Assembly: GCF_003815915.1 (NCBI RefSeq)
Contig: NZ_CP033929.1
Location: forward strand, 1,922,001-1,986,000
Direction of reading: 5' to 3'
DNA length: 64,000 bases
Source of the DNA: Chryseobacterium indoltheticum
Lineage (GTDB): Bacteria; Bacteroidota; Bacteroidia; Flavobacteriales; Weeksellaceae
A program made the translations under genes and the position numbers. This document shows, piece by piece, positions 15,721-25,866 of the stretch. The notes under the pieces are model-generated. The model did no database searches, had not been told where the DNA came from, and worked only from the letters and a program-made list of their open reading frames with translations. How positions within the stretch are numbered: the first letter of the stretch is position 1; each line of letters begins with the position of its first letter.

Positions 15721-18168
15721 TTGCAATACGCTCAAATTATTTTGCCGCTCAATCTGAAAGGAACTTTTACGTATAAAGTTCCGGAAGAAATACAATCAAC
15801 AATTCAACTCGGAATGAGAGTTTTGGTTCCTTTTGGTGGAAAAAAAATCTATACCGGAATTGTTTTTGAATTTCATGACGAAGAGCCTACTCAGTTTGTG
15901 GCAAAGGAAGTCATCAGTATTTTAGATGAACAACCGATTTTACCGCTTGAGCAAATCAAATTCTGGAAATGGCTTTCAGAATATTATCTCTGCAATTTGG
16001 GCGAAATTTACAGGTTTGCTTTTCCGTCTTCTTTAAAACTGGAAAGTGAAACCTATTTAAAACTAAAACCCAATATTACCGTTGAGTTTGAAAATTTAGA
16101 CGTCAATGAAATGTACCTTATTCAGGCATTGGAAGTTCGTCAGCTGATCAATTTAACGGATATTGAAGCATTTATTCCGAAAAAAGATATCATTAAAACC
16201 ATCAACTCGCTGATCGATTTACAATATATTGAGATCGACGAAAAGATTGCTGAAAAATACAAAGCGAAAGAAGTTGCTTATGTAAAAATAACTGATGAGG
16301 TTTTAAAAAATAATAATCTTACCGAGATTCTTTTAAGCTTAAAAAGAGCCCAAAAGCAGAAAGATCTTTTCCTGCATATTTTAGAAAAGCAGACAGAAAA
16401 TCCTGATTTGCATATCAAAAAATCAGAATTGTTTGAGGACGGTTATTTTGCGAGTTCGCATTTTAAATCTTTGGCAGATAAAAATCTGGTTGAAGAATAT
16501 TACATGCAGAGAGACAGAATTGAAAGCTATGAAGGCGAAATTGAAGAGGTTGAAGAGCTTACAGAAATTCAGAAAGCTGCAAAAAATGAAGTGGATGAAG
16601 CGTTTGAAGAAGGCAGAAATGTGTTACTGCATGGTGTAACTTCGTCCGGAAAGACACATATTTATTTAGAGAAAATCGAAGAATGTATTTCGGAGGGAAA
16701 AAATGTTTTGTTTTTGCTTCCTGAAATTTCTTTAACAAAGCAAATCACTCAAAGATTAGAAAAAAAATACGGAAGACAACTTGGGTTTTATCATCAGAAA
16801 TTAACTGATTTTGAGAAAGTTGAAATTTGGCGAAGAATAAAGAATAACGACGTCAAAATTCTTATCGCAACGAGAAATGCTCTGTTTTTGCCTTATCTGA
16901 ATTTGGGACTAATTGTGGTAGATGAAGAGCATGATTCTGGATATAAACCGAGAGAAGTTTCTCCTTTTTTCAATGCAAAAGATTCGGCTTTGGTGTTGGC
17001 GAATTTTTATGGAGCAAACGTAATTTTAGGTTCGGCAACACCTTCTGTTGAAAGCTATTATTTAGCCCGAAAAGAGAAGATGAAATATATTTTTCTCAAT
17101 GAAAGATTCGGGAATGTAAAGCTTCCGGAGTTTGAATTAATTAATTTTAAAGAAGCTCAGGATTCTAAAAAAGTTTCGGGAAATTTTTCTTTAAAATTGA
17201 TTGATGAAATTAAAAAAACTTTAGAAGAAAAAAATCAGACGATGATTCTTCATAATCGTCGTGGCTACGCCAGTGTTTTGGAATGTGAATCTTGCGGATA
17301 TGTGAATTACTGCTCAAATTGTGATGTTGTAATGACGTATCATAAAGCTGCAAACGAAATGAAATGCCATTATTGCGGACAAAGAGCATCGAAGCCGAAA
17401 ACCTGCCCAAAATGTTATTCTGAAAACCTTAATGAAAGAGGAGTGGGAGTTGAGCAGATTCATGAAGAAATTTCTAAAATTTTTCCTGACAATGAAGTTG
17501 ACCGAATGGATGTGGATTCCATGCGAAAGAAATTTGCATATGAAAAATTATACGTAAAAATTGAGGACGGAGAAACCGATATAGTCGTTGGAACTCAGAT
17601 GATTTCAAAAGGTCTGGATTTTGATCATATCGAATTGGTGGCGATTCCCAAAGCTGATTCTATGCTGTATGTGCAGGATTTCAGAGCAGAAGAAAGAGCT
17701 TATCAACTGATTACGCAGGTTTCCGGAAGAGCGGGAAGAGTTTCCGGAAAAGGCAGAATTTTAATTCAGACTTTCAATCCGGATCATTCTGTTTTTCAAT
17801 TGATTAAAATGAATAATATTTCGAAAATTTATAAGTATTTTCTCACCGAACGTCAAAAATTTAATTATCCGCCTTTTACAAAATTAATTATGATTGAGCT
17901 GAAGCACAGAAGGGATGAAAAAGTGAATCGTGCTTCGCAGTTTTTAGGATCGGTTTTAAGAAAATATCTTCCCGAAGATTGTATTTTAGGTCCTGAAAGA
18001 TCGCAGATTGCCAGATTAAATAATTTGTATCAGTTTCAGGTAATGCTAAAACTTCCGCGTGGCAAAAATTATGACAAATTTAAAAGTTTAGTTTTGCTAA
18101 GTTTAAAGGAATTTGACGAAATCACTGCTTATCAAAGCATTAAAAAAGATGTTTTTGTGGATTTTTAA
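15721..18168 (+). CDS. priA: Primosomal replication protein N' (PriA helicase)
   Basis: DNA helicase that restarts stalled replication forks. The 815-residue sequence has an N-terminal DNA-binding domain starting at YAQIILPLNLKGTFTY, a helicase core with Walker A GVTSSGKT (Lys311, Thr312) and Walker B DEEH at 401-404, and an insertion with eight cysteines (522, 525, 531, 534, 549, 552, 562, 565) that bind two zinc ions. C-terminal motifs GTQMISKGLDF and QVSGRAGR complete the superfamily 2 set. The start is a TTG at 15721; no ATG in frame precedes it and the conserved N-terminus begins there. Confidence 0.96.
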   Translation: MQYAQIILPLNLKGTFTYKVPEEIQSTIQLGMRVLVPFGGKKIYTGIVFEFHDEEPTQFVAKEVISILDEQPILPLEQIKFWKWLSEYYLCNLGEIYRFAFPSSLKLESETYLKLKPNITVEFENLDVNEMYLIQALEVRQLINLTDIEAFIPKKDIIKTINSLIDLQYIEIDEKIAEKYKAKEVAYVKITDEVLKNNNLTEILLSLKRAQKQKDLFLHILEKQTENPDLHIKKSELFEDGYFASSHFKSLADKNLVEEYYMQRDRIESYEGEIEEVEELTEIQKAAKNEVDEAFEEGRNVLLHGVTSSGKTHIYLEKIEECISEGKNVLFLLPEISLTKQITQRLEKKYGRQLGFYHQKLTDFEKVEIWRRIKNNDVKILIATRNALFLPYLNLGLIVVDEEHDSGYKPREVSPFFNAKDSALVLANFYGANVILGSATPSVESYYLARKEKMKYIFLNERFGNVKLPEFELINFKEAQDSKKVSGNFSLKLIDEIKKTLEEKNQTMILHNRRGYASVLECESCGYVNYCSNCDVVMTYHKAANEMKCHYCGQRASKPKTCPKCYSENLNERGVGVEQIHEEISKIFPDNEVDRMDVDSMRKKFAYEKLYVKIEDGETDIVVGTQMISKGLDFDHIELVAIPKADSMLYVQDFRAEERAYQLITQVSGRAGRVSGKGRILIQTFNPDHSVFQLIKMNNISKIYKYFLTERQKFNYPPFTKLIMIELKHRRDEKVNRASQFLGSVLRKYLPEDCILGPERSQIARLNNLYQFQVMLKLPRGKNYDKFKSLVLLSLKEFDEITAYQSIKKDVFVDF

Positions 18169-18328
18169 CAAACTTTAACATAATTTATAGCCTTTTATTA
18201 TAGTCTACCTAACTACCATACCATAATAATTTCTACATTTGGACGTTGACTATATGTTTGGAATACGATGAATGATTTAACTAATTGTTCTTTACTTAAT
18301 CCAAAATATATACAAAAGAAAAAATTAG

Positions 18329-19795
18329 ATGGTAAATTTCAGAAAATATATTTCAGGTATTACGGTTCTGACTGCTGGTTTTCTACTTGCTCAATCAACC
18401 GTTTCTACAGTTCTTTACTCTCAGAATTACGACAATAAAACAAGCTTAAACCTTCCATCGCCAGCTGCGTATGTGGAAAAAGCTATTTTGTCGCCAAAAG
18501 AACTTGTAGATATCAGTGTAAACACAATGATGACGGATCCTGTGTTGAAAAATGCAACCTGGGGATTTGTGGTCTACGACCCGAAAACGAAGAAAATAAT
18601 TTCTTCTTATAACGAAAACACTCCGCTTGTTCCCGCTTCTACAACTAAGCTGTTAACTACCGAAACTGCGATGAGCATGTTGGGTGAAAACTACCGTTGG
18701 ATGACGCAGTTGGAATATTCGGGAGCGATCGATGAGAACGGAACTTTAAACGGGAATCTTTATATTGTAGGAAGTGGTGACCCATCGTTGGGAACCAATA
18801 AAGCGGGAGCCTGGTCTTATAAAGATATTGTTTCAGATTTCGCAGGCGGAATGGCTCGTGAAGGTATCAAAAAGGTAAATGGTGATATTATTATTCAGAC
18901 AGCGCTTTTCAAAGGTAACATTTCAGTACTTCCGGAAAATGTTGTGTGGCTAGAAAACAATAATTATTATCTTCCGGTTGGTACAACACGAGAAATCAAT
19001 CCTGCAAACGAGAAACTGATTGTAAAAAAATCAATAAATCCTGCTGCTGATAAAAGATTTTTCTATGTTTCGCCGTATGCCAACAAGATGGTGTATGCCG
19101 AGAAATACGATGGGAACGGTACTTTAACAACAAAATTACCAGATGCACCCGCATTCCTTGCCAATTCATTCAGAGCAAGTTTGGTGAAAAGTGGAGTAGC
19201 AGTTACCGGAAAAGTAACTCCTAAAATGACAGATGCATCTCCTGAAATTAGAAAAATGATTTCAACTTATAAATCTCCGACTTTGGGCGACATCATTTAC
19301 TATACCAATCAAAGAAGTGATAATTCTTTAGCCGAAGCTTTGCTTAAAACAGTAGGTTTCCAGAAAATGGGTGATCAGACTTCAGAATCGGGTAGAATCG
19401 TGGTTAATAATCACTTAAAAGATATTGCATTCGATTTGGAAGGGTTAAATTATATGGATGGAAGCGGTTTGTCTAGAAGTAATCATGTAACGCCAATTTC
19501 TCAGGTGAAGTTTTTGACATCTTTAATGGATGAGAAATTTTACAAAGCATATTTTAATTCTCTTCCGATTGGCGGACAGTCCGGAACGCTTAAAAGTATG
19601 TTTTTGGGAGAAGGAAACGGACAGGTTTTTGCAAAAACAGGAACATTAAATAAGGTAAAAACTTTAGCAGGATATTTAAAAACCAATTCTGGAAGAACAC
19701 TTGTTTTCTCTTTGATGGTGAATAATTATTCAGGATCAGTAGGACAGGTGAAAAGCAAGATGGAAACAATTCTTAAACCGGCTTTGGATCTTTAA
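18329..19795 (+). CDS. dacB: D-alanyl-D-alanine carboxypeptidase/endopeptidase (PBP4, peptidase S13)
   Basis: Periplasmic penicillin-binding protein trimming peptidoglycan peptides. The 488-residue sequence has a signal region and the three active-site motifs: Ser104-x-x-Lys107 (STTK), Ser330-Asp-Asn332 and Lys436-Thr-Gly438. The spacing between the first and second motifs fits the S13 class, which carries an inserted domain. GSGDPSLG and YMDGSGLSRSNHVTP are also family blocks. It ends before a terminator hairpin and is probably transcribed alone. Confidence 0.94.
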   Translation: MVNFRKYISGITVLTAGFLLAQSTVSTVLYSQNYDNKTSLNLPSPAAYVEKAILSPKELVDISVNTMMTDPVLKNATWGFVVYDPKTKKIISSYNENTPLVPASTTKLLTTETAMSMLGENYRWMTQLEYSGAIDENGTLNGNLYIVGSGDPSLGTNKAGAWSYKDIVSDFAGGMAREGIKKVNGDIIIQTALFKGNISVLPENVVWLENNNYYLPVGTTREINPANEKLIVKKSINPAADKRFFYVSPYANKMVYAEKYDGNGTLTTKLPDAPAFLANSFRASLVKSGVAVTGKVTPKMTDASPEIRKMISTYKSPTLGDIIYYTNQRSDNSLAEALLKTVGFQKMGDQTSESGRIVVNNHLKDIAFDLEGLNYMDGSGLSRSNHVTPISQVKFLTSLMDEKFYKAYFNSLPIGGQSGTLKSMFLGEGNGQVFAKTGTLNKVKTLAGYLKTNSGRTLVFSLMVNNYSGSVGQVKSKMETILKPALDL

Positions 19796-19817
19796 AAAAA
19801 ATATTAATTTCATATAG

Positions 19818-19851
19818 AAACCTTTTAATCTTTGATTGAAAGGTTTTTTTT
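19818..19851 (+). terminator. Intrinsic terminator after dacB
   Basis: AACCTTT and AAAGGTT arms enclose a 13-nt loop and are followed by a run of eight T. It falls between the dacB stop and the aminopeptidase ATG, which argues against the longer aminopeptidase frame that opens at 19832. Confidence 0.75.
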
Positions 19852-19876
19852 ATCTTTAAGCTCTAATTATCTGACA

Positions 19877-21799
19877 ATGAGAAAATTTTATATTTTATGC
19901 ATAAGCATCTTTCTTATGAATACTTTATCGGCTCAACAGCAAAATGAGAATGTAGAAAAAAAAGGTTTATTAAAAAAAGAAATGAAATCTTATGCGGCTA
20001 AAATGGCTGCAGGAAATATTAATCCTAATACGTTGAACTACGATCTTCAGTATCAAAGAATGGAGGTCACTATAGATCCTGCTGTTTACAATATCTCGGG
20101 ATCGGTAACTTCTCATTTCAAGCCAACACAAGCATTGAATAGTATTTATTTTGATCTTGATCTCAACCTCAATGTTTCTCAGGTAAGTTTTCATGGTCAG
20201 AATCTTGCTTTTCAGCAACTTCCAACTAAAGAGATAAAAATAGATTTTACAGCTTCTTTGCCCGCGAATGTTTTAGATTCTTTAACTATTCAATATAACG
20301 GAGCTCCAAATACAGCAGGCAATGCATTTTTCAACGGTTCTCAAGGCGGAACACCAATTCTTTCAACTTTAAATGAACCTTATGGTGCACAGGATTGGTT
20401 TCCTACAAAACAAAGTCTAAATGATAAAATTGAAAGATTTGATATTAAAGTAACGACTCCTGCTCAATATAACGTTGCCGCAAATGGGAAATTGATGTCT
20501 GAAACTGTTTTAGGAAACGGTCAAAAGCGTACTTTCTGGAGAACACAATATCCGACGGCGGCTTATCTGATTGCACTTTCAATTACAAATTTTGTAAAAC
20601 TAAATGATACGATGGGAAATCCACCCTTTCCTTTTGTAAATTATATATATCCGTCTACGAATGCAAATGCAACAAGTATGGCAAATATCGATTGGACGAA
20701 AACGGTGATGAATACTTTCGAAAATTATTTCGGGCCTTATCCGTTCCGCAATGAAAAATATGGTCACATGGAATTTGAAGCCGGTGGTGGTATGGAACAT
20801 CAAACCATGTCGTCAATGGGATCATGGAGTAAGCAACTTATTGCTCATGAATTGGCACATCAGTGGTTTGGTGATAAAGTAACTTGCGGAGCCTGGAATG
20901 ACATTTGGCTGAATGAAGGTTTTGCTACTTTTGGAGAGCATCTTGCGTATGAAAAACTGATCATGAACAATGCCGATTTTCTCAATTATCTTTTAGGTGA
21001 AAAAAATTATATTACAAGTGTTAGCGGTGGAAGTGTCTATGTTGCAGACAGTAATCTGGGAAACATCAATTCTATTTTTAGCGGAAGATTATCGTATTCA
21101 AAAGGAGGATATGTCGTAAGAATGATTAAATGGATTTTGGGAGATACGGTATTTTATCAGGCATTAAAAGACTATCACGCAAGACCAAATCTGGCGTATA
21201 ACTATGTGAAAACTGCCGATCTGAATTCTTCTTTACTTACTTCGACCGGAAAAGATTTTACAGAATTTTTTAATGACTGGATTTACGGACAAGGATATCC
21301 TACTTATGACATCCGATGGAAACAGGTTGGAAACCAAGTGACTTTCAAGGCTTCACAAACTCAGAGCCACTCGTCAGTTAGTTTTTTTGAGATGCCTTTA
21401 CCGATAAAAGTTACCGGAACAGGCGGTCAGACTGCTTTTTTTGCTTTAAATAATACCTCAAATAATCAGTATTTCACAGAATCTGTAACTTTCCCTATTG
21501 CAAGCGTACAGTTTAATTATGAATATCAGATGTTAGAAAAAAACTCTACGGTTTCTCAGGATAATACTTTGAGCACTGCAGATTTTAAAAATGAAGAGTT
21601 TAGCATTTACCCTAATCCCGTTAAAGAAAATCTATTTGTTTCCGGATTAAAAAGAGAAGCAGACTATCAGATTTTCACAGCAGACGGAAGATTAGTGAAA
21701 AAAGGTAAAACTGATAAAATGATTGAAGTATCGATACTGCAAAAAGGAGTTTATTTTATTAAAATATTAAATTCAAATTTAAAATTCGTAAAAGAATAA
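19877..21799 (+). CDS. M1 family zinc aminopeptidase with T9SS sorting domain
   Basis: Secreted gluzincin metallopeptidase of 640 residues. A signal peptide (MRKFYILCISIFLMNTLSAQ) precedes a beta-sandwich domain and the M1 catalytic domain with a GGMEHQTM exopeptidase motif and zinc site His324-Glu325-x-x-His328 plus Glu347. The last 75 or so residues (IYPNPVKENLFVSGL...GVYFIKI) form a type A T9SS C-terminal signal, so the enzyme should cross the outer membrane and be attached or released. The ATG at 19877 is chosen because the earlier frame start at 19832 lies inside the dacB terminator. Confidence 0.95.
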   Translation: MRKFYILCISIFLMNTLSAQQQNENVEKKGLLKKEMKSYAAKMAAGNINPNTLNYDLQYQRMEVTIDPAVYNISGSVTSHFKPTQALNSIYFDLDLNLNVSQVSFHGQNLAFQQLPTKEIKIDFTASLPANVLDSLTIQYNGAPNTAGNAFFNGSQGGTPILSTLNEPYGAQDWFPTKQSLNDKIERFDIKVTTPAQYNVAANGKLMSETVLGNGQKRTFWRTQYPTAAYLIALSITNFVKLNDTMGNPPFPFVNYIYPSTNANATSMANIDWTKTVMNTFENYFGPYPFRNEKYGHMEFEAGGGMEHQTMSSMGSWSKQLIAHELAHQWFGDKVTCGAWNDIWLNEGFATFGEHLAYEKLIMNNADFLNYLLGEKNYITSVSGGSVYVADSNLGNINSIFSGRLSYSKGGYVVRMIKWILGDTVFYQALKDYHARPNLAYNYVKTADLNSSLLTSTGKDFTEFFNDWIYGQGYPTYDIRWKQVGNQVTFKASQTQSHSSVSFFEMPLPIKVTGTGGQTAFFALNNTSNNQYFTESVTFPIASVQFNYEYQMLEKNSTVSQDNTLSTADFKNEEFSIYPNPVKENLFVSGLKREADYQIFTADGRLVKKGKTDKMIEVSILQKGVYFIKILNSNLKFVKE

Positions 21800-21860
21800 A
21801 AAATAAATTATTGTATTGATTTTCAGTGTATATTTGTTTAAATACATAAAAATAGTACGT

Positions 21861-22268
21861 ATGAAAACAAATTTATTTATTTTAAAATTCCTTTTAATGA
21901 CATTTTTAATGTTGAATGTTGTTTCTTGTGAATCTAAAAAATCAGACAATCCTTTACTGGATACGCAATGGAATGGTTTAGCAAAAAGTCCTCAGGAAAC
22001 AGAGATTATTTTAAAATTCTCTAAAGATAAATTTGATGTGCTGCAGGGAGAGAAAATCATCGAAACGATGAATTACACTCTGAATAATGGTGACATCAAT
22101 ATTGAAAAAAAATCTGGTGGAACACCTTGCAATGTGGGAACCAAAGGTAAATACAATTATGAAATAATAGGTGAGAATCTTGTGATGACACCTGTTTCAG
22201 ACGATTGCGCAGACCGAATAAAATCTTTTCAGGGAATTGTGTACAAAAAAATTGAAATTAAAAAATAA
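21861..22268 (+). CDS. Small lipoprotein of unknown function
   Basis: A 135-residue predicted lipoprotein with lipobox VVSC at Cys23 and a lipocalin-like small beta body (TQWNGLAKSPQETEIILKFSKDKFDV). Two further cysteines (in GGTPCNVG and SDDCADR) may form a disulfide. The upstream-extended frame from 21816 lacks a signal sequence at its start, so the ATG at 21861 is preferred. No family is recognised. Confidence 0.75.
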   Translation: MKTNLFILKFLLMTFLMLNVVSCESKKSDNPLLDTQWNGLAKSPQETEIILKFSKDKFDVLQGEKIIETMNYTLNNGDINIEKKSGGTPCNVGTKGKYNYEIIGENLVMTPVSDDCADRIKSFQGIVYKKIEIKK

Positions 22269-22292
22269 TACAAATTATTGTTTTTTTATCAT

Positions 22293-22322
22293 AAAAGCTT
22301 TCATCCGTGAAGGCTTTTTTTT
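22293..22322 (+). terminator. Intrinsic terminator after lipoprotein gene
   Basis: AAAAGCTTTCA-TCCG-TGAAGGCTTTT forms a stem with one G-U pair, followed by a T-run. Confidence 0.75.
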
Positions 22323-22454
22323 GTTTCTCAATGTCGTGAAATTGATTTCGTGAAAATACATGTCAGATGTTGATGATACAAGTGTGGTATTTGATAAATT
22401 TTGAATATTAATTAAATATAAAAAGAAATATTTAAATTACTGAGAATAAGGTAC

Positions 22455-22462
22455 TACTTTTG
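22455..22462 (+). promoter_or_regulatory. -7 promoter box for T9SS protein
   Basis: TACTTTTG fits TAnnTTTG and is 52 bp upstream of the ATG at 22514. An AT-rich stretch precedes it, with no clear -33 TTG. Confidence 0.45.
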
Positions 22463-22513
22463 CAACCCTTTACAATTATAACTGGTTGATTCATTAATTG
22501 TTAAATATTTCCT

Positions 22514-23428
22514 ATGAAAAGAAAACTATTTATTGTAATGGCAAGTCTGTCATTTGGAGCGTTTTATTTTAAAGCGCAGATGCAAAAAATCTCTTTTGAA
22601 ACTTCAGAAGGATATGTTGTTGGAAATCTAGGGGGACAACAAGGTTGGACAAACTGGGGTGGAGTTCCGGCTGCTAATGCGACGGTTGTTAATTCTAATT
22701 CCACCGATGGAAGCAATTCATTTAATATGTTAAGTACCGGAGTTGTACAAGATCAATGCGGAATTGAAAAGAATATTACAAGTTTTGTGACCAGCAATGA
22801 TGTTGAAATATCTTTTGATTATAATTTTGCAGGACTCAATTCTTCATCTTATGAAATAGCAATTTACAATAACGCATTAATTTCAGATTATACAGCCTCT
22901 TTTCAAATTGATTATCTAACGGGAATATTAAGCTACAGAACGGCTACGGGATTAGCAAACGGTCCTGTTTTAGCGGCTAATCAATGGCATAATTTGAAAA
23001 TAATCATTAAACAATCTGATAATACTTTACAGTATTTTGCAGATGGAACTCAGATTTATTCGGGGGCTTTGGGAGTCAACAAAAACGTACAGGCGATCGA
23101 TTTCGTTTATGATGATTACGGGACTGGTTTCAGAGTTGATAATATTCAGATCAATAATCTTCCGGTGCTTTCCACTGATGAAACTGTGAAAAAAGAAGCG
23201 ATAAAAATTTATCCAAATCCGACGGCAGAAACATTAACTATTGAAACAGAAAGTAAAATCACTTCAATTACAATTTTTGATGCAAAAGGGAGTCTACTTA
23301 AAAATTTTCAAGAAACCGGAATCTCCAATGGAAAAAAAATTAATGTTTCAGATTTTATTTCTGGAGTTTATATGGTGAAAGTAAAAACATTAACTTCAGA
23401 ATTTACTAAGAAAATTATCAAAAAATAA
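22514..23428 (+). CDS. T9SS type A sorting domain protein, lectin-like jelly roll
   Basis: A 304-residue secreted protein. After the signal peptide (ending near KAQMQ) comes a concanavalin/LamG-like beta sandwich (ISFETSEGYVVGNLGGQQGW... DVEISFDYNFAG ... WHNLKIIIKQSDNTLQYFADG). A T9SS C-terminal signal follows from about residue 220 (IKIYPNPTAETL to GVYMVKVKTLTSEFTKKIIKK). The body suggests carbohydrate or surface binding; no catalytic motif is seen. Confidence 0.85.
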   Translation: MKRKLFIVMASLSFGAFYFKAQMQKISFETSEGYVVGNLGGQQGWTNWGGVPAANATVVNSNSTDGSNSFNMLSTGVVQDQCGIEKNITSFVTSNDVEISFDYNFAGLNSSSYEIAIYNNALISDYTASFQIDYLTGILSYRTATGLANGPVLAANQWHNLKIIIKQSDNTLQYFADGTQIYSGALGVNKNVQAIDFVYDDYGTGFRVDNIQINNLPVLSTDETVKKEAIKIYPNPTAETLTIETESKITSITIFDAKGSLLKNFQETGISNGKKINVSDFISGVYMVKVKTLTSEFTKKIIKK

Positions 23429-23436
23429 TATTATAG

Positions 23437-23578
23437 GCCGGAAGATAGATGATGGAAGTGGGGTGTTGTCGAATTGATAAAAATATTTTTTGTCGTTAAT
23501 TCTGAAGTTTTATTGATTTTGTGAAGATTTAAACGGAGGCTAATTAAAACATCTAACTTCCTGCATCCATCATCCAAC
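23437..23578. repeat. Imperfect inverted repeat (GATGATGGAAG / CATCCATCATCC)
   Basis: GGAAGATAGATGATGGAAGT near 23440 and CTTCCTGCATCCATCATCCA near 23558 are imperfect inverted copies separated by about 100 bp. The right arm overlaps the last codons of the cupin-like gene. A shorter related string (CATCCATCATCCAA) is before cutC at 4002-4015. Confidence 0.45.
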
Positions 23579-24436
23579 TTTACTCATTGCTTTTTCAGCT
23601 CGTTTGTTAGCAATTTTCACCTTATAATTAAACCATTTTTCGTTAAAAAGTTTTCTCATCACATTGTCAAAATGTCTGATGATGACTAGATTTTTAAAAC
23701 CTCTCCATTTTTCAAGTAAACTTGATGGCAATGCTCGGACGGAAACAGAATATCCTTCAGTTTCATATTGAATATAATGCCACCAACCGGAAGGAATATA
23801 CAAAGTTTCTCCGGGATTAATTACTGCTTCATAGCCGTTAAGAAATTTCAAAGCAGGATATTTTTCGTAATCAACTTCCTGAAGATTAGCAAGGCTGTGA
23901 AAATTATACGGGAGTTTGTACATCAAATCAGATTGTTCCCAAGGAAAAAGCCAGATTCTTTTAATTCCTTGAAATTGTGTGATGAAAACGTGAGACATAT
24001 CAATGTCAATATGGTTTCTAGTAATAGAACCTTTTCCACCAAAAAACATAAATGGAAGCCATTTTAAAACTTTTCCTTTTGTTACATCTTTGTAATGAAG
24101 ATCATCTTTAAGCTCTGGTTTAAGGGTCAAAAGATTAAATAAAAACAGGCGGTATTCTGTAGTTTTTGTACTGATTAAATCTAAATATTCTGAAAAAGTG
24201 GTTTCTGCCACAGGTTTACTGGCAACTCTGTCAATAGTTTCCAGCTCGCTGCCGTAGATATTTACTTTGGTTTCACCTGCTATTTCTTTGAAATATTCAT
24301 AATTCCATTTTTGGAAAGCCGGACTGTCTTGTTCTATAAAATCTTTTAAAATAACAGGTTTACAGACTTTCATGTGATTGGTAATAAATTCATCTGAACT
24401 GATATTCTGTACTCTTTTTATCGGTGTCAATTTCAT
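23570..24436 (-). CDS. Cupin-like (JmjC-type) domain protein
   Basis: A 288-residue protein of the Cupin_8/JmjC superfamily of Fe(II)/2-oxoglutarate-dependent hydroxylases. The metal triad is visible as His142-x-Asp144 (NHIDID) and His220 in IPSGWWHYI, with RIWLFPW and NPGETLYIPSGWW as conserved surroundings. Bacterial members may hydroxylate protein side chains; no substrate can be named. It has its own promoter box and faces the T9SS gene. Confidence 0.87.
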   Translation of the reverse strand: MKLTPIKRVQNISSDEFITNHMKVCKPVILKDFIEQDSPAFQKWNYEYFKEIAGETKVNIYGSELETIDRVASKPVAETTFSEYLDLISTKTTEYRLFLFNLLTLKPELKDDLHYKDVTKGKVLKWLPFMFFGGKGSITRNHIDIDMSHVFITQFQGIKRIWLFPWEQSDLMYKLPYNFHSLANLQEVDYEKYPALKFLNGYEAVINPGETLYIPSGWWHYIQYETEGYSVSVRALPSSLLEKWRGFKNLVIIRHFDNVMRKLFNEKWFNYKVKIANKRAEKAMSKVG

Positions 24437-24456
24437 TATAAAGAATTAAGAAAGGT

Positions 24457-24464
24457 CAAATGTA
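24457..24464 (-). promoter_or_regulatory. -7 promoter box for cupin-like gene
   Basis: TACATTTG on the minus strand is 20 nt before the ATG at 24436. A second match, TAATTTTG, is at 24484-24477. Confidence 0.5.
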
Positions 24465-24602
24465 ATAATTATTCTACAAAATTAGTAGACTATTTGGTTT
24501 GGATTTTTTAATAATTTATAACCCAAAAAATCAATAAAGGTGCCGAAACGTATTTTGTTTAATGCCTTTTTATTAAATTAGCGCAACTTAAATTTAATTA
24601 TA

Positions 24603-25799
24603 ATGATCTCCGGAAAATATCTTGAAAATCTAAAGAACGAGCTGAAAAATATCGAAAATGACGGTCTTTTTAAAAAAGAAAGAATCATCACTTCTCAGCA
24701 AAGTGCAGAAATAGAAGCAAATGGAAAAAAGCTTTTGAACTTTTGTGCCAATAATTATTTGGGATTATCAAATCATCCTGAAGTAATGAAAGCTTCGCAG
24801 GATATGATAGAATCTCACGGTTACGGAATGTCTTCGGTACGTTTTATTTGTGGAACTCAGGATATTCACAAGCAGTTGGAAGAGAAAATTGCTGAATTTT
24901 TAGGTCTTGAAGATACCATTCTTTATGCAGCATGTTTTGATGCAAACGGTGGAGTTTTCGAACCTTTGTTTACAGAAGAAGACGCTATTATTTCAGATGA
25001 ACTGAATCATGCTTCAATTATTGACGGAGTTCGTCTTTGTAAAGCTGCAAGATACCGTTATAAAAACAATAATATGGCAGATTTGGAAGCTCAGCTGATT
25101 GCGGCTTCCGAAAAAAATCACAGATTTAAAATCATCGTTACAGACGGAGTTTTCTCAATGGACGGAATTGTTGCAGACCTAAAAGGAGTTTGCGATCTTG
25201 CCGATAAATATGATGCTTTGGTAATGGTTGATGATTCTCACGCTACTGGTTTCATTGGAAAAACAGGTCGTGGAACGCATGAAGCCAATGAAGTAATGGG
25301 TAGAGTAGATATTATCACTTCTACGTTAGGAAAAGCTTTAGGTGGTGCTTTGGGCGGATTTACGTCTGGTAAAAAAGAGATTATTGATATGCTGAGACAG
25401 CGTTCTAGACCTTATTTGTTCTCAAACTCTTTGGCTCCGGGAATTGTTGGTGCAGCTTTGAAAGTTTTAGAAATGATTTCTGACGACACTTCACTTCGTG
25501 ATACGGTAATGGAAAATGCAGAATATTTCAGAACGGAAATGAAAGCAAAAGGTTTTGATATTCCTGATGGAGATGCTGCAATCGTTCCTGTGATGTTATA
25601 CGATGCAAAATTGGCTCAAAAAATGGCAGAAAAACTGATGGATGAAGGGATTTATGTAATTGGTTTCTTCTATCCGGTAGTTCCGAAAGAAAAAGCGAGA
25701 ATTAGAGTTCAACTTTCTGCGGCACATACAAGAGAGCATTTAGATAAAGCAATTGCTGCTTTTGAAAAAGTAGGAAAAGAATTAGGCGTAATTTCTTAA
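24603..25799 (+). CDS. kbl: Glycine C-acetyltransferase (2-amino-3-ketobutyrate CoA ligase)
   Basis: PLP enzyme joining glycine and acetyl-CoA, or in reverse the second step of threonine catabolism. The 398-residue sequence aligns well by eye with E. coli Kbl: [37 protein letters not shown] and the cofactor lysine at position 244 in STLGKALGG. No threonine dehydrogenase gene is adjacent. A serine palmitoyltransferase-like role is possible for this alpha-oxoamine synthase family, but the Kbl-specific motifs favour the given call. Confidence 0.94.
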   Translation: MISGKYLENLKNELKNIENDGLFKKERIITSQQSAEIEANGKKLLNFCANNYLGLSNHPEVMKASQDMIESHGYGMSSVRFICGTQDIHKQLEEKIAEFLGLEDTILYAACFDANGGVFEPLFTEEDAIISDELNHASIIDGVRLCKAARYRYKNNNMADLEAQLIAASEKNHRFKIIVTDGVFSMDGIVADLKGVCDLADKYDALVMVDDSHATGFIGKTGRGTHEANEVMGRVDIITSTLGKALGGALGGFTSGKKEIIDMLRQRSRPYLFSNSLAPGIVGAALKVLEMISDDTSLRDTVMENAEYFRTEMKAKGFDIPDGDAAIVPVMLYDAKLAQKMAEKLMDEGIYVIGFFYPVVPKEKARIRVQLSAAHTREHLDKAIAAFEKVGKELGVIS

Positions 25800-25830
25800 A
25801 AATAAACGCTTCTACAATTGTAGAATAAAA

Positions 25831-25866
25831 ACAGAATTTCTATATTTACTGAAATTCTGTTTTTTT
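25831..25866 (+). terminator. Intrinsic terminator after kbl, abutting next start codon
   Basis: ACAGAATTTC and GAAATTCTGT form a perfect 10-bp stem with a 10-nt loop, followed by six T. The T-run touches the ATG at 25867. The loop contains TATATTTA, one base from the TAnnTTTG box. Confidence 0.8.
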